Assembly: GCA_903959355.1 (NCBI GenBank)
Contig: CAJBWJ010000058.1
Coordinates: 1 to 37,755, forward strand
Source of the DNA: an uncultured bacterium
Lineage (GTDB): Bacteria; Patescibacteriota; Microgenomatia; UBA1400; PJMF01
DNA length: 37,755 bases
Direction: 5' to 3'
The translations under genes were made by a program, and so were the position numbers. The notes beneath the pieces were generated by a model. That model was not told where the DNA came from. It saw only the letters and a program-made list of their open reading frames with translations, and did not search any database. Each line of letters starts with the position of its first letter. Positions within the stretch are counted from its first letter, which is position 1. This document shows, one piece after another, positions 1-8,311 of the stretch.

Positions 1-512
1 AATAAAACTGAAACTTGCTTGAAATTCAATTTATTAAAAAATAAAAACACTGACATGCTCGCTCCAAAAACTAAAACTGTTCCAAAATCTGGTTCTAGCA
101 AAATTAAAATAGCTGGCAAAGCAATAATCGCTAAAGTTTGTACTAGTAAAAGCCAGGTGAATTTCTTTTCCTTATTAAAAAAACTGCATAAATAAAGAGC
201 TACTACTGGCACAGCAAGCTGAGACGGCTGAAATTTAAAACCAAAAGGCAGTACGATCCAAGCCGAAATACCTCTGGTAATAGAGCCGTAAACAAGCAAA
301 AAGAGTAACAATAAATTAAGCAATAAATAAGACCACTTAGCTATTTTTAAATGAAACTCAAAAGGTAATTTCCAAGCAATAAAAAATACTAAAAAAGCCA
401 AAGCAAAAGAAATAGTTTGCTTGTATAGAAGTTCAGGAACGATACTGCGCAGAGTCGTCAACGACAAAACTGTAAAAAGAAACAAGATGCCTAATAAAAA
501 ATATTTACGCAT
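1..512 (-). CDS. rodA: SEDS family cell-shape/glycan polymerase, RodA-like (partial)
   Basis: The reading frame starts with ATG at 512 and runs off the window edge, so only the first 170 or so residues are present and the C-terminus is missing. Translating the minus strand gives hydrophobic segments and the SEDS signature around residues 75-105: GSITRGISAWI followed by LPFGFKFQPSQL. A further EPDFGT motif lies near residue 148. This family polymerises lipid II into glycan strands in the membrane, with RodA serving elongation and FtsW division. A clear FtsW is encoded in the dcw cluster at 9452, so this second copy is more likely RodA, but the partial sequence cannot separate the two. It follows the HAD gene by 24 bases and probably belongs to the same transcript as ileS. 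The site ahead of the start (AAGG three bases upstream) is a poor ribosome binding site. Confidence 0.85.
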   Translation of the reverse strand, partial: MRKYFLLGILFLFTVLSLTTLRSIVPELLYKQTISFALAFLVFFIAWKLPFEFHLKIAKWSYLLLNLLLLFLLVYGSITRGISAWIVLPFGFKFQPSQLAVPVVALYLCSFFNKEKKFTWLLLVQTLAIIALPAILILLEPDFGTVLVFGASMSVFLFFNKLNFKQVSVL

Positions 513-536
513 AAACCTTGGCTTAGTTTAGACCAA

Positions 537-1298
537 TTATGACAAACTTTCAAAATATTCTGCCAAGCCATCGTTTTTAACATCACCTATAATTTGATCG
601 GCTAATTCTTTCAGATCAGGAACAGCATTGCCCATGGCTATTTTGAGTCCAACTCCAGCAAATAAATGAAAATCATTATTACCATCACCAACGCCAATTG
701 AATTATTTTTACTGACGGCAGTTTTCTCCAAAAGAATCGCTATGGCATGTTCTTTGGTAGCCTGAGCGTTGGTTATGTGCAAATCACGACAGCCTTTAAT
801 CTTGTCGAAGACCATCGTGCAAATAACATTTGGTATTTGAGAAATTTTTTCTTGAATAATAAAGGCTATTTTCTCTGGAACAAAAACTTGCTCTAAAAAA
901 TAAACTTCTTCTGGTAAAACAAAAGTGTCTGCAGATAAACCACCATTGAAGTAATCATCTTCGCTGTAGTCGTTGCACAAAATCTTGTACTTCGAATACT
1001 CAGACATGATTTGTAAAATTTGTTTGGCTGCTGCTTTTTCAATATTATGTTGCCAGATAATTTCACCAGTTTTTGGTAAACAAATCCTCGTTCCACCAGA
1101 AATGACGCAAGGATCTTCTAACTCTAAATCTTGTAATAAATCTTTAGCAAAAGTCCAAGACCTGCCAGTCGCAGCACAAATAAAATAACGATCTTCTAAA
1201 TTTCTAATCGCTTCTTTTAATCTTTGGCTGGCTAACTTCTGATCTGGAGAATCAATAGCTGTACCATCTAGATCGATAATGATGGCTTTATTCTTCAT
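537..1298 (-). CDS. HAD superfamily hydrolase, Cof/sucrose-phosphatase-like (subfamily IIB)
   Basis: The 253-residue protein shows the four HAD motifs: DLDGT at residues 9-13 (nucleophile D9, acid/base D11), ATGRS at 43-47 (Thr44), a Lys near residue 182 in ATKEHA, and GVGDGNND near 202-209, whose aspartates bind Mg2+. The large cap between motifs II and III fits the Cof-type IIB group, soluble phosphatases of sugar phosphates or similar metabolites. The true substrate cannot be read from sequence. Its ATG overlaps the ileS stop by four bases (ATGA), so it is translationally coupled to ileS and very likely shares the T-box controlled transcript. That linkage is positional and does not prove a role in isoleucine metabolism. 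Confidence 0.85.
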   Translation of the reverse strand: MKNKAIIIDLDGTAIDSPDQKLASQRLKEAIRNLEDRYFICAATGRSWTFAKDLLQDLELEDPCVISGGTRICLPKTGEIIWQHNIEKAAAKQILQIMSEYSKYKILCNDYSEDDYFNGGLSADTFVLPEEVYFLEQVFVPEKIAFIIQEKISQIPNVICTMVFDKIKGCRDLHITNAQATKEHAIAILLEKTAVSKNNSIGVGDGNNDFHLFAGVGLKIAMGNAVPDLKELADQIIGDVKNDGLAEYFESLS

Positions 1299-4147
1299 AT
1301 TTTAAGCTTAGCTATTTCACCAGCAACGATTTTAGTATTCGTTTTCTCTTCAATTTCTTGTTTAAAAGCTTCTGGATAGTTCGGTAATTCGACTTCAACA
1401 ATTTTATTCATATCCAAAAGAGCCTCTTTGCGTAAATCTTGAATTTGACGAATTATTTCTCTGGCTTCACCTTCAGCTCTGAGTTCATCGGTCAAATTGA
1501 AATCATAATCCACTCTTAAATCACCAGAGTTATCTAGCCATTCAATTTTTTTGACATTGAGCTCCATCAGAAGAAGTGCTTCTAACTCGTCGCGATATTC
1601 AAGCTCAGCAAAACCACTTACTTTCAAACTAGCTAAAGGCTGACGAGCCTTAAGCTGCTTCTCTCGACGCAAGCTATGACCAAGTTCAACAATCTTACGA
1701 GCCAAATCCATGGCAGTTTCTAATTTTTGATCATGAAATTTTTCCTGATATTCTGGGAAAGCTTGCAAGTGAATAGAATTTTCTTCACTAATCATATTGT
1801 GATGAATCAGTTCGGTAAAAAATGGCACTATCGGCGCAAAAGCCTTAGCCAATTCATAAATCACCGTCGCAAAAACTTGACTAACTTCTTGATTGTCGCT
1901 CGCTTTAAGGCGCTCGCGACTCAAACGCAAATACCAAGTCGACAATTCATCGATGAATGGAGCCAATAAGCGACTGGCCTTCATCACATCATAATTATCG
2001 AGATTTTGTCTTAGCTCTTCAATGACGCTTTGCAAACGACTCAGAATCCAACGATCAAGTAAATTACTTGGCAATTTGTCGGCAGCTAAGTCGAAGAAAC
2101 CAGCTTTTTGATCACTAAATGATTTATAGAAAGCCAAAACATTCCACCAAATCACAAAAACACGACGACGCAAATTAGCTACGTCTTTCTCGTCAAAATT
2201 AAGAGTTTCTGCCTTAACTGCAGGAGATGACATCATGTACAAACGCAATGCATCAGCTCCATACTTTTCCAAAATTGCTCCTGGCTCTGGATAATTTTTG
2301 AGACGCTTGCTCATTTTTTTACCATCAGATGCCATGATTAAACCAGTGCACATTACATTTTTGAAAGCACTAGTTTCTTTTTCACTACCCAAAGTTAGAG
2401 CAGTTGCCAAAACATGCAAAGTGTAAAACCAACCGCGAGTCTGATCTTGACCCTCAGAAATAAAATCGGCAGGGAAAGAACGCTTAAAAGCTTCTTGATT
2501 GGCAAATGGATAATGCAACTCACCATAAGGCATGGAGCCTGATTCAAACCAACAATCCAAAACTTCAGGAATGTGATGATAAGTTTTGCCGTCTTTTTCA
2601 AAAGTAATTTTATCAACAATGTGTTTGTGCAAATCGCTAACTTTCTGACCAGAAAGAGTTTCTAATTCTTCAATAGAACTGATACAAACAAAATCACCGC
2701 TTTCACTCTCCCAAATTGGTAGAGGAGTGCCCCAATAACGATTGCGAGAAATTGCCCAATCACGAGCACCCTCAAGCCATTTGCCAAAGCGACCATGCTT
2801 GATATGATCAGGCTGCCAATTAACCTTTTCGTTGTTGGCCAAAAGCTGATCTTTGAAGGAGCTGACTTTGACATACCAACTATCAGTAGCGTAATTAAGC
2901 AGAGGAGTATCACAACGCCAACAATGTGGATAACTGTGCTCGATTTTTTTCTTGGCAAAAAGCGTCCCACGAGCGGCTAAATATTTAATAATCTCAACAT
3001 CAGTCATGGTTGGATTATCTTTTGGTTTGACTTCCATCCCAGCAAAATCTGTCACCTCAGCTGTGAAACGACCATCCATACCCACATGTTGCAACAGCTC
3101 AATACCTTCAGCTTTGCCAACTTTATAGTCATCTTCACCAAAAGCTGGAGCAATGTGGACGATGCCAGTACCTTCATCCAAAGTCACAAAATCTTCAGTG
3201 ACAATACGGAAAGCTTTGGCCCAATTAGCAAAATATGGGAAAACTGGAGTGTAGGTCAGGCCAGCTAATTTGGAACCCATAAATGGCTCGCCAACTAATT
3301 CGAAATCTTTATCAACAATTACTTCAGCCAAACGAGTTTTAGAGACAATTATCAAACCCTCTTCGCCAACAATTTTAACCAAAACATATTCAAGATCCGG
3401 ACCAACTGCCAATAGAACATTGCCTGGCAAAGTCCAAGGAGTGGTAGTCCAAGCGACGGCATAGATTTTCTCGCTGGTTTCTACACCAAGAGTGGCGGCA
3501 GCGTTAACCAATTCGAATTTAGCAAAAACAGAAATATCTTTAACATCTTTGTAACCTTGAGTCACTTCAAAATTGGAAAGCGGAGTTCCACAACGAGGAC
3601 AGATGTGCATGGACTTATGGCTTTTGTAAATCAGGCCCTTATCCCAAAGCTTACGGAAAACCCACCAGACGGTTTCCATGAATTCTTTATCCATAGTTTT
3701 GTAGGCGTGATCCATGTCAATCCAGCGACCAATACGACGAATGGTGGTTTTCCACTCCTCGGCATATGTCAGAACAGTTTGACGACATGCTTCGTTAAAT
3801 TTATCCACACCATAGGTCTCAATGTCTTTTTTGCTATCAAGATTGAGTTGTTTTTCGATGATATTTTCGACTGGTAGACCATGACAATCCCAACCCCAAA
3901 CACGGCGAACTTTCTTGCCCAGCATGGTCTGATAACGAGGAATTAAATCCTTGATAATAGACTGCATTAAATGACCATAATGAGGCAAACCAGTGGCAAA
4001 TGGAGGACCATCATAGAAAGAGAATGAATTATCTTCGCTTCTTTGATTGACTGATTTCTGGAAGGTTTGATCTTGATCCCAAAAGGCGAGAATTTCTTGT
4101 TCTAATTCTGGAAAATTTGGTACTTGTCTAAAATCTTTGATTTTCAT
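1295..4147 (-). CDS. ileS: Isoleucyl-tRNA synthetase (type 2, eukaryote-like)
   Basis: This cytosolic class Ia synthetase charges tRNA-Ile. The 950 residues hold the HIGH-type motif HYGH at 56-59 inside PPFATGLPHYGH, the tryptophan-rich stretch VWGWDCHGLPVE near 103-114, two Cys pairs (CPRC and CWRC), and KMSKR at 611-615. GLPHYGHLM and WGWDCHGLPVE resemble the IleRS2 (eukaryote/archaea-like) branch rather than the E. coli type. IleRS2 enzymes are generally insensitive to mupirocin. The ATG at 4147 has an AAGGA ribosome binding site six bases upstream. The gene sits behind a roughly 230-base leader with a T-box-like switch and a strong terminator, so expression is probably controlled by uncharged tRNA-Ile. 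The TGA stop overlaps the downstream HAD start. Confidence 0.97.
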   Translation of the reverse strand: MKIKDFRQVPNFPELEQEILAFWDQDQTFQKSVNQRSEDNSFSFYDGPPFATGLPHYGHLMQSIIKDLIPRYQTMLGKKVRRVWGWDCHGLPVENIIEKQLNLDSKKDIETYGVDKFNEACRQTVLTYAEEWKTTIRRIGRWIDMDHAYKTMDKEFMETVWWVFRKLWDKGLIYKSHKSMHICPRCGTPLSNFEVTQGYKDVKDISVFAKFELVNAAATLGVETSEKIYAVAWTTTPWTLPGNVLLAVGPDLEYVLVKIVGEEGLIIVSKTRLAEVIVDKDFELVGEPFMGSKLAGLTYTPVFPYFANWAKAFRIVTEDFVTLDEGTGIVHIAPAFGEDDYKVGKAEGIELLQHVGMDGRFTAEVTDFAGMEVKPKDNPTMTDVEIIKYLAARGTLFAKKKIEHSYPHCWRCDTPLLNYATDSWYVKVSSFKDQLLANNEKVNWQPDHIKHGRFGKWLEGARDWAISRNRYWGTPLPIWESESGDFVCISSIEELETLSGQKVSDLHKHIVDKITFEKDGKTYHHIPEVLDCWFESGSMPYGELHYPFANQEAFKRSFPADFISEGQDQTRGWFYTLHVLATALTLGSEKETSAFKNVMCTGLIMASDGKKMSKRLKNYPEPGAILEKYGADALRLYMMSSPAVKAETLNFDEKDVANLRRRVFVIWWNVLAFYKSFSDQKAGFFDLAADKLPSNLLDRWILSRLQSVIEELRQNLDNYDVMKASRLLAPFIDELSTWYLRLSRERLKASDNQEVSQVFATVIYELAKAFAPIVPFFTELIHHNMISEENSIHLQAFPEYQEKFHDQKLETAMDLARKIVELGHSLRREKQLKARQPLASLKVSGFAELEYRDELEALLLMELNVKKIEWLDNSGDLRVDYDFNLTDELRAEGEAREIIRQIQDLRKEALLDMNKIVEVELPNYPEAFKQEIEEKTNTKIVAGEIAKLKI

Positions 4148-4172
4148 TGTTTCCTTATATATTTTTTTGCTA

Positions 4173-4224
4173 CAAAAAAAGCCTGCCTAAAAACGAACCA
4201 AAAGTGTCGTTTCTAAGCAGGCTT
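4173..4224 (-). terminator. Intrinsic terminator/attenuator of the ileS leader
   Basis: On the minus strand an 18-base arm at 4224-4207 (AAGCCTGCTTAGAAACGA) pairs completely, with two G-U pairs, to the arm at 4196-4179, with a short loop between. A run of seven or eight T follows (4180-4173). It stands 26 bases before the ileS start codon, so it would switch off ileS rather than end an upstream gene. Its 5' arm overlaps the 3' arm of the T-box antiterminator. Confidence 0.92.
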
Positions 4225-4377
4225 ATCTTATAGAAGATAAAGGTACCAGCCTTGCTAATACTTAATTTAAGTGATTACGGACTCACCCGGCTTGGTCTAA
4301 TCAATTCTTGCTTTAAGACAAGAAAATTTCTTCAAGCACCTTGCCATTGATAGTGGCTAAAACGGTTTTAATTTAAC
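4173..4377 (-). promoter_or_regulatory. T-box-like tRNA-sensing leader of ileS
   Basis: Read on the minus strand, the leader contains AAGGCTGGTACC, whose TGGTACC (4248-4242) matches the T-box core that pairs with the NCCA end of uncharged tRNA. A stem can form across 4252-4219: AGGC pairs with GCCT, TTATC pairs with GATAA, and the TGGTACC sits in the bulge between them. That is the T-box antiterminator layout. The GCCT arm is shared with the terminator at 4224-4179, so the two folds exclude each other. Upstream sequence can form a long imperfect stem (CTATCAAT with ATTGATTAG) that could be Stem I. Isoleucine codons as specifier candidates include ATC at 4275-4273 and ATT or ATC in the upstream stem. 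I could not assign the specifier loop with certainty. The location directly before ileS fits. Confidence 0.82.
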
Positions 4378-4383
4378 AAAGGA

Positions 4384-4392
4384 ATTATAGCA
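4384..4392 (-). promoter_or_regulatory. Promoter of the ileS T-box transcript (extended -10)
   Basis: The minus strand reads TGCTATAAT, a perfect -10 hexamer with the TG extension. No good -35 box lies 16-18 bases upstream, as is usual for extended -10 promoters. Transcription would start near 4377, giving a leader of about 230 bases ahead of ileS. The position just after the end of the preceding small gene (stop at 4423) fits an independent ileS transcript. Confidence 0.7.
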
Positions 4393-4422
4393 CAAAGATA
4401 GCTCACTAAACTAAATTTAAAA

Positions 4423-4866
4423 TCATCCGACTTGCTTTGCAACAGTAGTATGCGCTTCTAACAAAATCGGTTTATTTTCCCTAGAAATTAATTTCAATTG
4501 TATCTGTACCCGGCCAGAATTAAAGACAACCTGAACTTCTTCAGATTCCAGTGGCCATTTGATAGTTTGCTGCACTGTTTGATGAGAGTGAACCGCATTG
4601 TTGAAACTAATAGCTAAGCTTTCGCTTTCTGATTCTAAATAAAAAGACAGTCCTCCCACAAGTTCTCTTCCACGTAAGTTCCAAACCTTATTATCAAAAG
4701 CCATTTCTTTTCTAAAGAAATATTCATCTTTAATAACTGGGCTTTCTTCTTCTTTTTTTCCCGTTAATAGAGCCTTGATTTTAGTGCCAATGGCACGCGT
4801 TTTCTCTGGGATATAATCAAAAATTACTTCTGCTATATCATCAATTACGTCTCCTTCTCTTTTCAT
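4423..4866 (-). CDS. Hypothetical protein following ftsZ, possible Hsp20-like beta domain
   Basis: The 147-residue protein is not one I recognise with confidence. The ATG at 4866 has AGGAG nine bases upstream, and the gene lies 20 bases after ftsZ in the same direction, so it is probably the last gene of the dcw transcript. The N-terminus (1-45) is charged and probably helical with no signal peptide. The C-terminal 85 residues look beta-rich: LSFYLESESESLAISF, a turn, then TIKWPLESEEVQVVFNSGRV and QIQLKL. The order of a strand with L-x-I, a WPLESEEV-like segment and a final V-x-V-x-F-x-x-G-x-V-x-I-x-L strand loosely resembles the alpha-crystallin/Hsp20 fold. That is a guess from pattern only. 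It could equally be a lineage-specific division accessory protein. Confidence 0.75.
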   Translation of the reverse strand: MKREGDVIDDIAEVIFDYIPEKTRAIGTKIKALLTGKKEEESPVIKDEYFFRKEMAFDNKVWNLRGRELVGGLSFYLESESESLAISFNNAVHSHQTVQQTIKWPLESEEVQVVFNSGRVQIQLKLISRENKPILLEAHTTVAKQVG

Positions 4867-4886
4867 GTTCTTAATCTCCTATATCC

Positions 4887-6188
4887 CTATCTATCTCTCA
4901 AAAAAGCTGGCACATCAAATTCAGCAAATTCATCATCGCTGTCGATGTCTTCTTTTTTGTCACTCTTGTCATCACGCTTTTGTTCTTCTTTTTTCTTCAA
5001 GTTAAAGAGAGCAGAGCGAACGAAAGGATTGTGACTTTCTTGTGGCTCTTCTTTTTTAGGCTTAGCCGGCATGATTTGAGGCTGAGTAAAACCACTTGGA
5101 GCACGGTCAATTTTATCTTCCTCTTCATCTTCTTCATTTTGCTTACTGTAATTAGCGGTTGGACCAGTCATTTTACGACGAGATTCTCTGCCATAAGCCC
5201 CGAACATAGCTCTAGGACCAGAACCTGGATAATTGTCACCAAAACCAGTGGCAATGACGCTAATCTTGATCTTAGAACCCATGTTTTCGTCAATCGTAGC
5301 GCCAAAAATGACGTTAGCATCTGGATCGGAGCTGTCAGCAATCACTGAAGAAGCATCGGAAACTTCGCTCATGGTCATATCTGGACCACCAGTAATGTTG
5401 TAAAGAATACCCTTGGCCCCATCGATGGAAACTTCCAAAAGTGGGGAAGAAACAGCCATACGAGCAGCAGTCACAGCGCGATCTTCTCCAGAAGCCTCAC
5501 CAATACCCATCAAAGCTGAACCGGAATCAATCATGATAGTTTTTACATCAGCAAAATCAACATTTATCATGCCTGGAACAGTGATTAAATCGGAAATACC
5601 TTTGACACCCTGGCCGAGAACATTGTCAGCCAAACGGAAAGCATCGATAAAAGTCATTTTTTTATCGACTACTTCAAGTAAACGTTGGTTTGGAATCACA
5701 ATTAAAGTGTCGACAGTATCACCAAGAGCTTCAATGCCTTCGTCAGCGGTCTGCATGCGACGAATGCCTTCAAAAGCAAATGGTTTGGTGACCACGGCTA
5801 CAGTCAAAGCACCAGCTTCTTTGGCAATTTCAGCGATGATAGGGGCCGCACCAGTACCAGTGCCACCACCCATACCAGCAGTAATGAAAACCATATCAGT
5901 ATCGAAAAGCAGATCCTTAAGCTTCTCGCGACTCTCTTCAGCAGCAGTGCGACCAACTTCTGGATCAGCACCAGCACCAAGACCACGAGTAAAATTGCTA
6001 CCAATTTGCATTTTAGTTTCAGCTTTGGAAGTTAAAAGTGCTTGAGCATCAGTATTAACAGTGATAAATTCCACACCACTAATTTGTCTAGATAGGACCA
6101 TGGAATTGACAGCATTGCTACCGCCACCACCAACACCAATGACTTTGATTTTGGCAAAAGTTGTATTTGAAGGTTTAACGAGTCCCAT
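4887..6188 (-). CDS. ftsZ: Cell division GTPase FtsZ
   Basis: FtsZ polymerises into the cytokinetic ring at midcell. The 433 residues include the N-terminal nucleotide-binding start [13 protein letters not shown] (16-28), the tubulin signature GGGTGTG (107-113), the T7 catalytic loop NVDFADV (209-215), a charged, low-complexity linker (about 335-420) rich in Lys, Glu and Asp, and a conserved C-terminal peptide [10 protein letters not shown] (424-433) that binds FtsA and other partners. Everything needed for a functional protein is visible. It follows ftsA by 58 bases, a gap that holds a candidate promoter. No clear Shine-Dalgarno precedes the ATG at 6188. Confidence 0.98.
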   Translation of the reverse strand: MGLVKPSNTTFAKIKVIGVGGGGSNAVNSMVLSRQISGVEFITVNTDAQALLTSKAETKMQIGSNFTRGLGAGADPEVGRTAAEESREKLKDLLFDTDMVFITAGMGGGTGTGAAPIIAEIAKEAGALTVAVVTKPFAFEGIRRMQTADEGIEALGDTVDTLIVIPNQRLLEVVDKKMTFIDAFRLADNVLGQGVKGISDLITVPGMINVDFADVKTIMIDSGSALMGIGEASGEDRAVTAARMAVSSPLLEVSIDGAKGILYNITGGPDMTMSEVSDASSVIADSSDPDANVIFGATIDENMGSKIKISVIATGFGDNYPGSGPRAMFGAYGRESRRKMTGPTANYSKQNEEDEEEDKIDRAPSGFTQPQIMPAKPKKEEPQESHNPFVRSALFNLKKKEEQKRDDKSDKKEDIDSDDEFAEFDVPAFLRDR

Positions 6189-6213
6189 ATTTTTAAGGCT
6201 TTCTTAGCAGGTG

Positions 6214-6222
6214 TTTATAGCA
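6214..6222 (-). promoter_or_regulatory. Candidate ftsZ promoter (extended -10)
   Basis: The minus strand reads TGCTATAAA in the ftsA-ftsZ gap, again an extended -10 (TGC plus TATAAA). No convincing -35 box lies at normal spacing. Transcription would begin about 18-20 bases before the ftsZ ATG. It would let FtsZ be made in excess of FtsA, as is common. Confidence 0.45.
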
Positions 6223-6246
6223 AGATATCAAACTACAACATAAAAA

Positions 6247-7557
6247 TCAAGGCAAAATTGTTTTAGTAGTTTTTTTAATCTTATCGATAATATTTTTAAA
6301 CAAATCTTTTGGTAAGAGTGACTTCCAATCAAAATCTTCGCTGACCGTCGCTACATTACCTTGCTTAAGTGCATAATCTAATAAACCAACTGCTACAGCA
6401 AAATTTGGTTTTTTAATATCTTCGGTTAAGCCTTCAATGTCCTCAGGAGAAGCCAGACGAACTGGCAAATTACTAACTTTTTTGGCGACTTCAACTAGAG
6501 AAGCCGTCATCGCTCCACCGCCAGTTAAAATTAGACCAGCTGGCACTTTATTGCCAGAAAGCAAATCTGCTTTGTCTAATTCTTGCATGACTAAACGGAA
6601 AATTTCTCTAATTCGAGGCTCCATGATGCCGCTGATCAAAGTTTTTTTGGATAAAAAATCATTATGAGCAATGCCAACAGTTTCTGGATCTATGGAATCA
6701 AGTTTTCTTTTTCTCTTAGTAAAGTCGGCTTTTGATTCACCAGGACTTGGTCTCATATCATCTGAACCATTGTCGGTTAAATAAAGCTTAAGTTTCTCAG
6801 CATCATCCATCGGAATACGACAACCTAGAGCGATATCTTGAGTAATATGCTTGGCACCAATTGGCAAAACAGCGGAAAATTCTAAAGCACCTTCAACATA
6901 AGCTGTAATGCTGGTAGTGCCCGCACCAATATCAACTAGAACAGCACCCAATTCTTTTTCTGTCTCTGTTAAAGCTATTTGTGAAGCTGCTAGGGCAGAG
7001 AAGACAAAAGCGTCGACCTTAACCCCCATATCGCTAATGCATTTTTCTAGATTACGCATCGCGGTAGTTAAACCAGTTATGATATGGGCTTCTGCTTCCA
7101 AACGCACGCCGGTCATGCCAACTGGATCTTTGACTCCATCTTGAGAATCAACTTTAAAATCTTTAGGAATAACATGAATAATTTCTCGATCAGTAGGCAT
7201 TGAAACAGCTCTAGCTGCCTCAATTACTCGGTCAACATCACTGCGCACGATTTCTTGATCAGCTGAAGCGACAGCCACAACTCCTTTGGAATTTTTATAT
7301 TTAATGTGAACTCCAGAGATAGAGACTACGGCACTCTTGACACTAAAACCGGCCATACGCTCTGCAGAATCCAAGCCTTGAGTGACAGTATTTAAAACCT
7401 GCTCAAGATCAATAATCATGCTGCGTTTCATACCTCTACTAGGAACCACAGAAAACCCAAGCACTTGCAGTTTTCCAAGTTCAGTTACTCTAGAAATTAG
7501 AGTTGTACACTTATCACTTCCTAAATCAATGGCTGCAATTATTTGTTCTTTACTCAT
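6247..7557 (-). CDS. ftsA: Cell division protein FtsA
   Basis: FtsA is the actin-like ATPase that tethers FtsZ filaments to the membrane. The actin-fold motifs are present: phosphate 1 at 8-20 (AAIDLGSDKCTTL), phosphate 2 at 207-216 (LVDIGAGTTS) and the adenosine motif at 343-350 (ILTGGGAM). The 1C/SHS2 part lies between about 85 and 165. The last 20 residues (KDLFKNIIDKIKKTTKTILP) form a basic amphipathic helix suited to membrane binding. The segment around 262-305 is longer and more charged than in well-known FtsA proteins, a modest insertion in domain 2. The total of 436 residues is slightly above the usual length. It lies between the ftsQ-like gene and ftsZ, the classic order. Confidence 0.97.
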   Translation of the reverse strand: MSKEQIIAAIDLGSDKCTTLISRVTELGKLQVLGFSVVPSRGMKRSMIIDLEQVLNTVTQGLDSAERMAGFSVKSAVVSISGVHIKYKNSKGVVAVASADQEIVRSDVDRVIEAARAVSMPTDREIIHVIPKDFKVDSQDGVKDPVGMTGVRLEAEAHIITGLTTAMRNLEKCISDMGVKVDAFVFSALAASQIALTETEKELGAVLVDIGAGTTSITAYVEGALEFSAVLPIGAKHITQDIALGCRIPMDDAEKLKLYLTDNGSDDMRPSPGESKADFTKRKRKLDSIDPETVGIAHNDFLSKKTLISGIMEPRIREIFRLVMQELDKADLLSGNKVPAGLILTGGGAMTASLVEVAKKVSNLPVRLASPEDIEGLTEDIKKPNFAVAVGLLDYALKQGNVATVSEDFDWKSLLPKDLFKNIIDKIKKTTKTILP

Positions 7558-7587
7558 AACTTTTATTCCACAAGAAATCTAACATAG

Positions 7588-7616
7588 ACTATACAAAATT
7601 TTGGAGACAATGTCTA
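7588..7616 (-). promoter_or_regulatory. Candidate ftsA promoter
   Basis: On the minus strand TAGACA (7616-7611) and TATAGT (7593-7588) are separated by exactly 17 bases, five of six matches to each consensus hexamer. The start would fall near 7581, about 24 bases before the ftsA ATG. The -35 box overlaps the end of the ftsQ-like gene, so ftsA-ftsZ may be transcribed both from here and by read-through. Confidence 0.6.
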
Positions 7617-8306
7617 TTCTTTGAGCACTGGTAAATTAAAACGCATGTCGAGAATTTTTTTGGTTGCCAAAATGTTTTTGATTTCTTCTTGTTTTAAAAC
7701 TAAAGAGAGGCGCTCCATTTGATAATCAAAGTCTTTGCTGTCATCAAGAATAACTTCAATTTCTTTTAGAAAAATATGAATTTCTTGATTATTTTGCCAA
7801 ACAATTTTATTTGTTTCGATTTGATGTTTCTTTAAAGCTTGGCTTAAACTCAGAAATTTTTGATGATAAGCGTCATCAAGATAACCGCGGCTCACTAAAG
7901 AAGGATCTCCCATAAATTCAATTGTCGGCAAATTTAAACGATCTTGGTCATTTTTTAGTTTATTATTTTGATTGAGTAAATAGCGATCTTGACCAACAAT
8001 TAGTCTATAGTCTGGCAATTTAGCCAAGAGAGATAGATTGATATTTCCTGATAAAGTTTTATTAATTTTTTGATATTGATAAACCTGACCGTATTGTTCG
8101 GTCGCTAATAAATCTTCCCAAATTTGATCATTTTCAAAATCAGTAAAAAATAAAGATTTACCTTTGAAACGCGCACTTATTTTTTCACAGACACCGCTTT
8201 CAATAGAAGCATTTTCTATGAAACAATTAATTTTTCTTAAAATAAAAACAAACTTAAATAGTAAAAATAAAATTACAAAAAAAATAAAGAAGCGCAAAAT
8301 TTTCAC
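7614..8306 (-). CDS. ftsQ: FtsQ/DivIB-like division protein
   Basis: This is a 230-residue single-pass membrane protein with a short cytoplasmic start, one transmembrane helix at about 4-25 and an extracytoplasmic domain. FtsQ/DivIB links the Z-ring to septal wall synthesis. Sequence similarity is weak, but several features agree: a POTRA-like start after the membrane helix (KGKSLFFTDF near 49-58), a core with KLPDYRLIV followed by a strand pair, and the terminal ILDMRFNLPVL, matching the typical IDLRF-type strand at the end of FtsQ. The place between murG and ftsA is the standard ftsQ position. The start is GTG at 8306, six bases after the murG stop, so it is coupled to murG. Two Cys (residues 32 and 43) flank the POTRA start. 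The assignment rests on context plus pattern. Confidence 0.75.
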   Translation of the reverse strand: MKILRFFIFFVILFLLFKFVFILRKINCFIENASIESGVCEKISARFKGKSLFFTDFENDQIWEDLLATEQYGQVYQYQKINKTLSGNINLSLLAKLPDYRLIVGQDRYLLNQNNKLKNDQDRLNLPTIEFMGDPSLVSRGYLDDAYHQKFLSLSQALKKHQIETNKIVWQNNQEIHIFLKEIEVILDDSKDFDYQMERLSLVLKQEEIKNILATKKILDMRFNLPVLKE

Positions 8307-8311
8307 AAAGT

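Noticed and set aside
5413-6045. Long plus-strand ORF (210 codons) opposite ftsZ
   Set aside because: It is the antisense shadow of the well-conserved ftsZ frame, has Ser/Pro/Ala-rich nonsense composition and no ribosome binding site or known motif.
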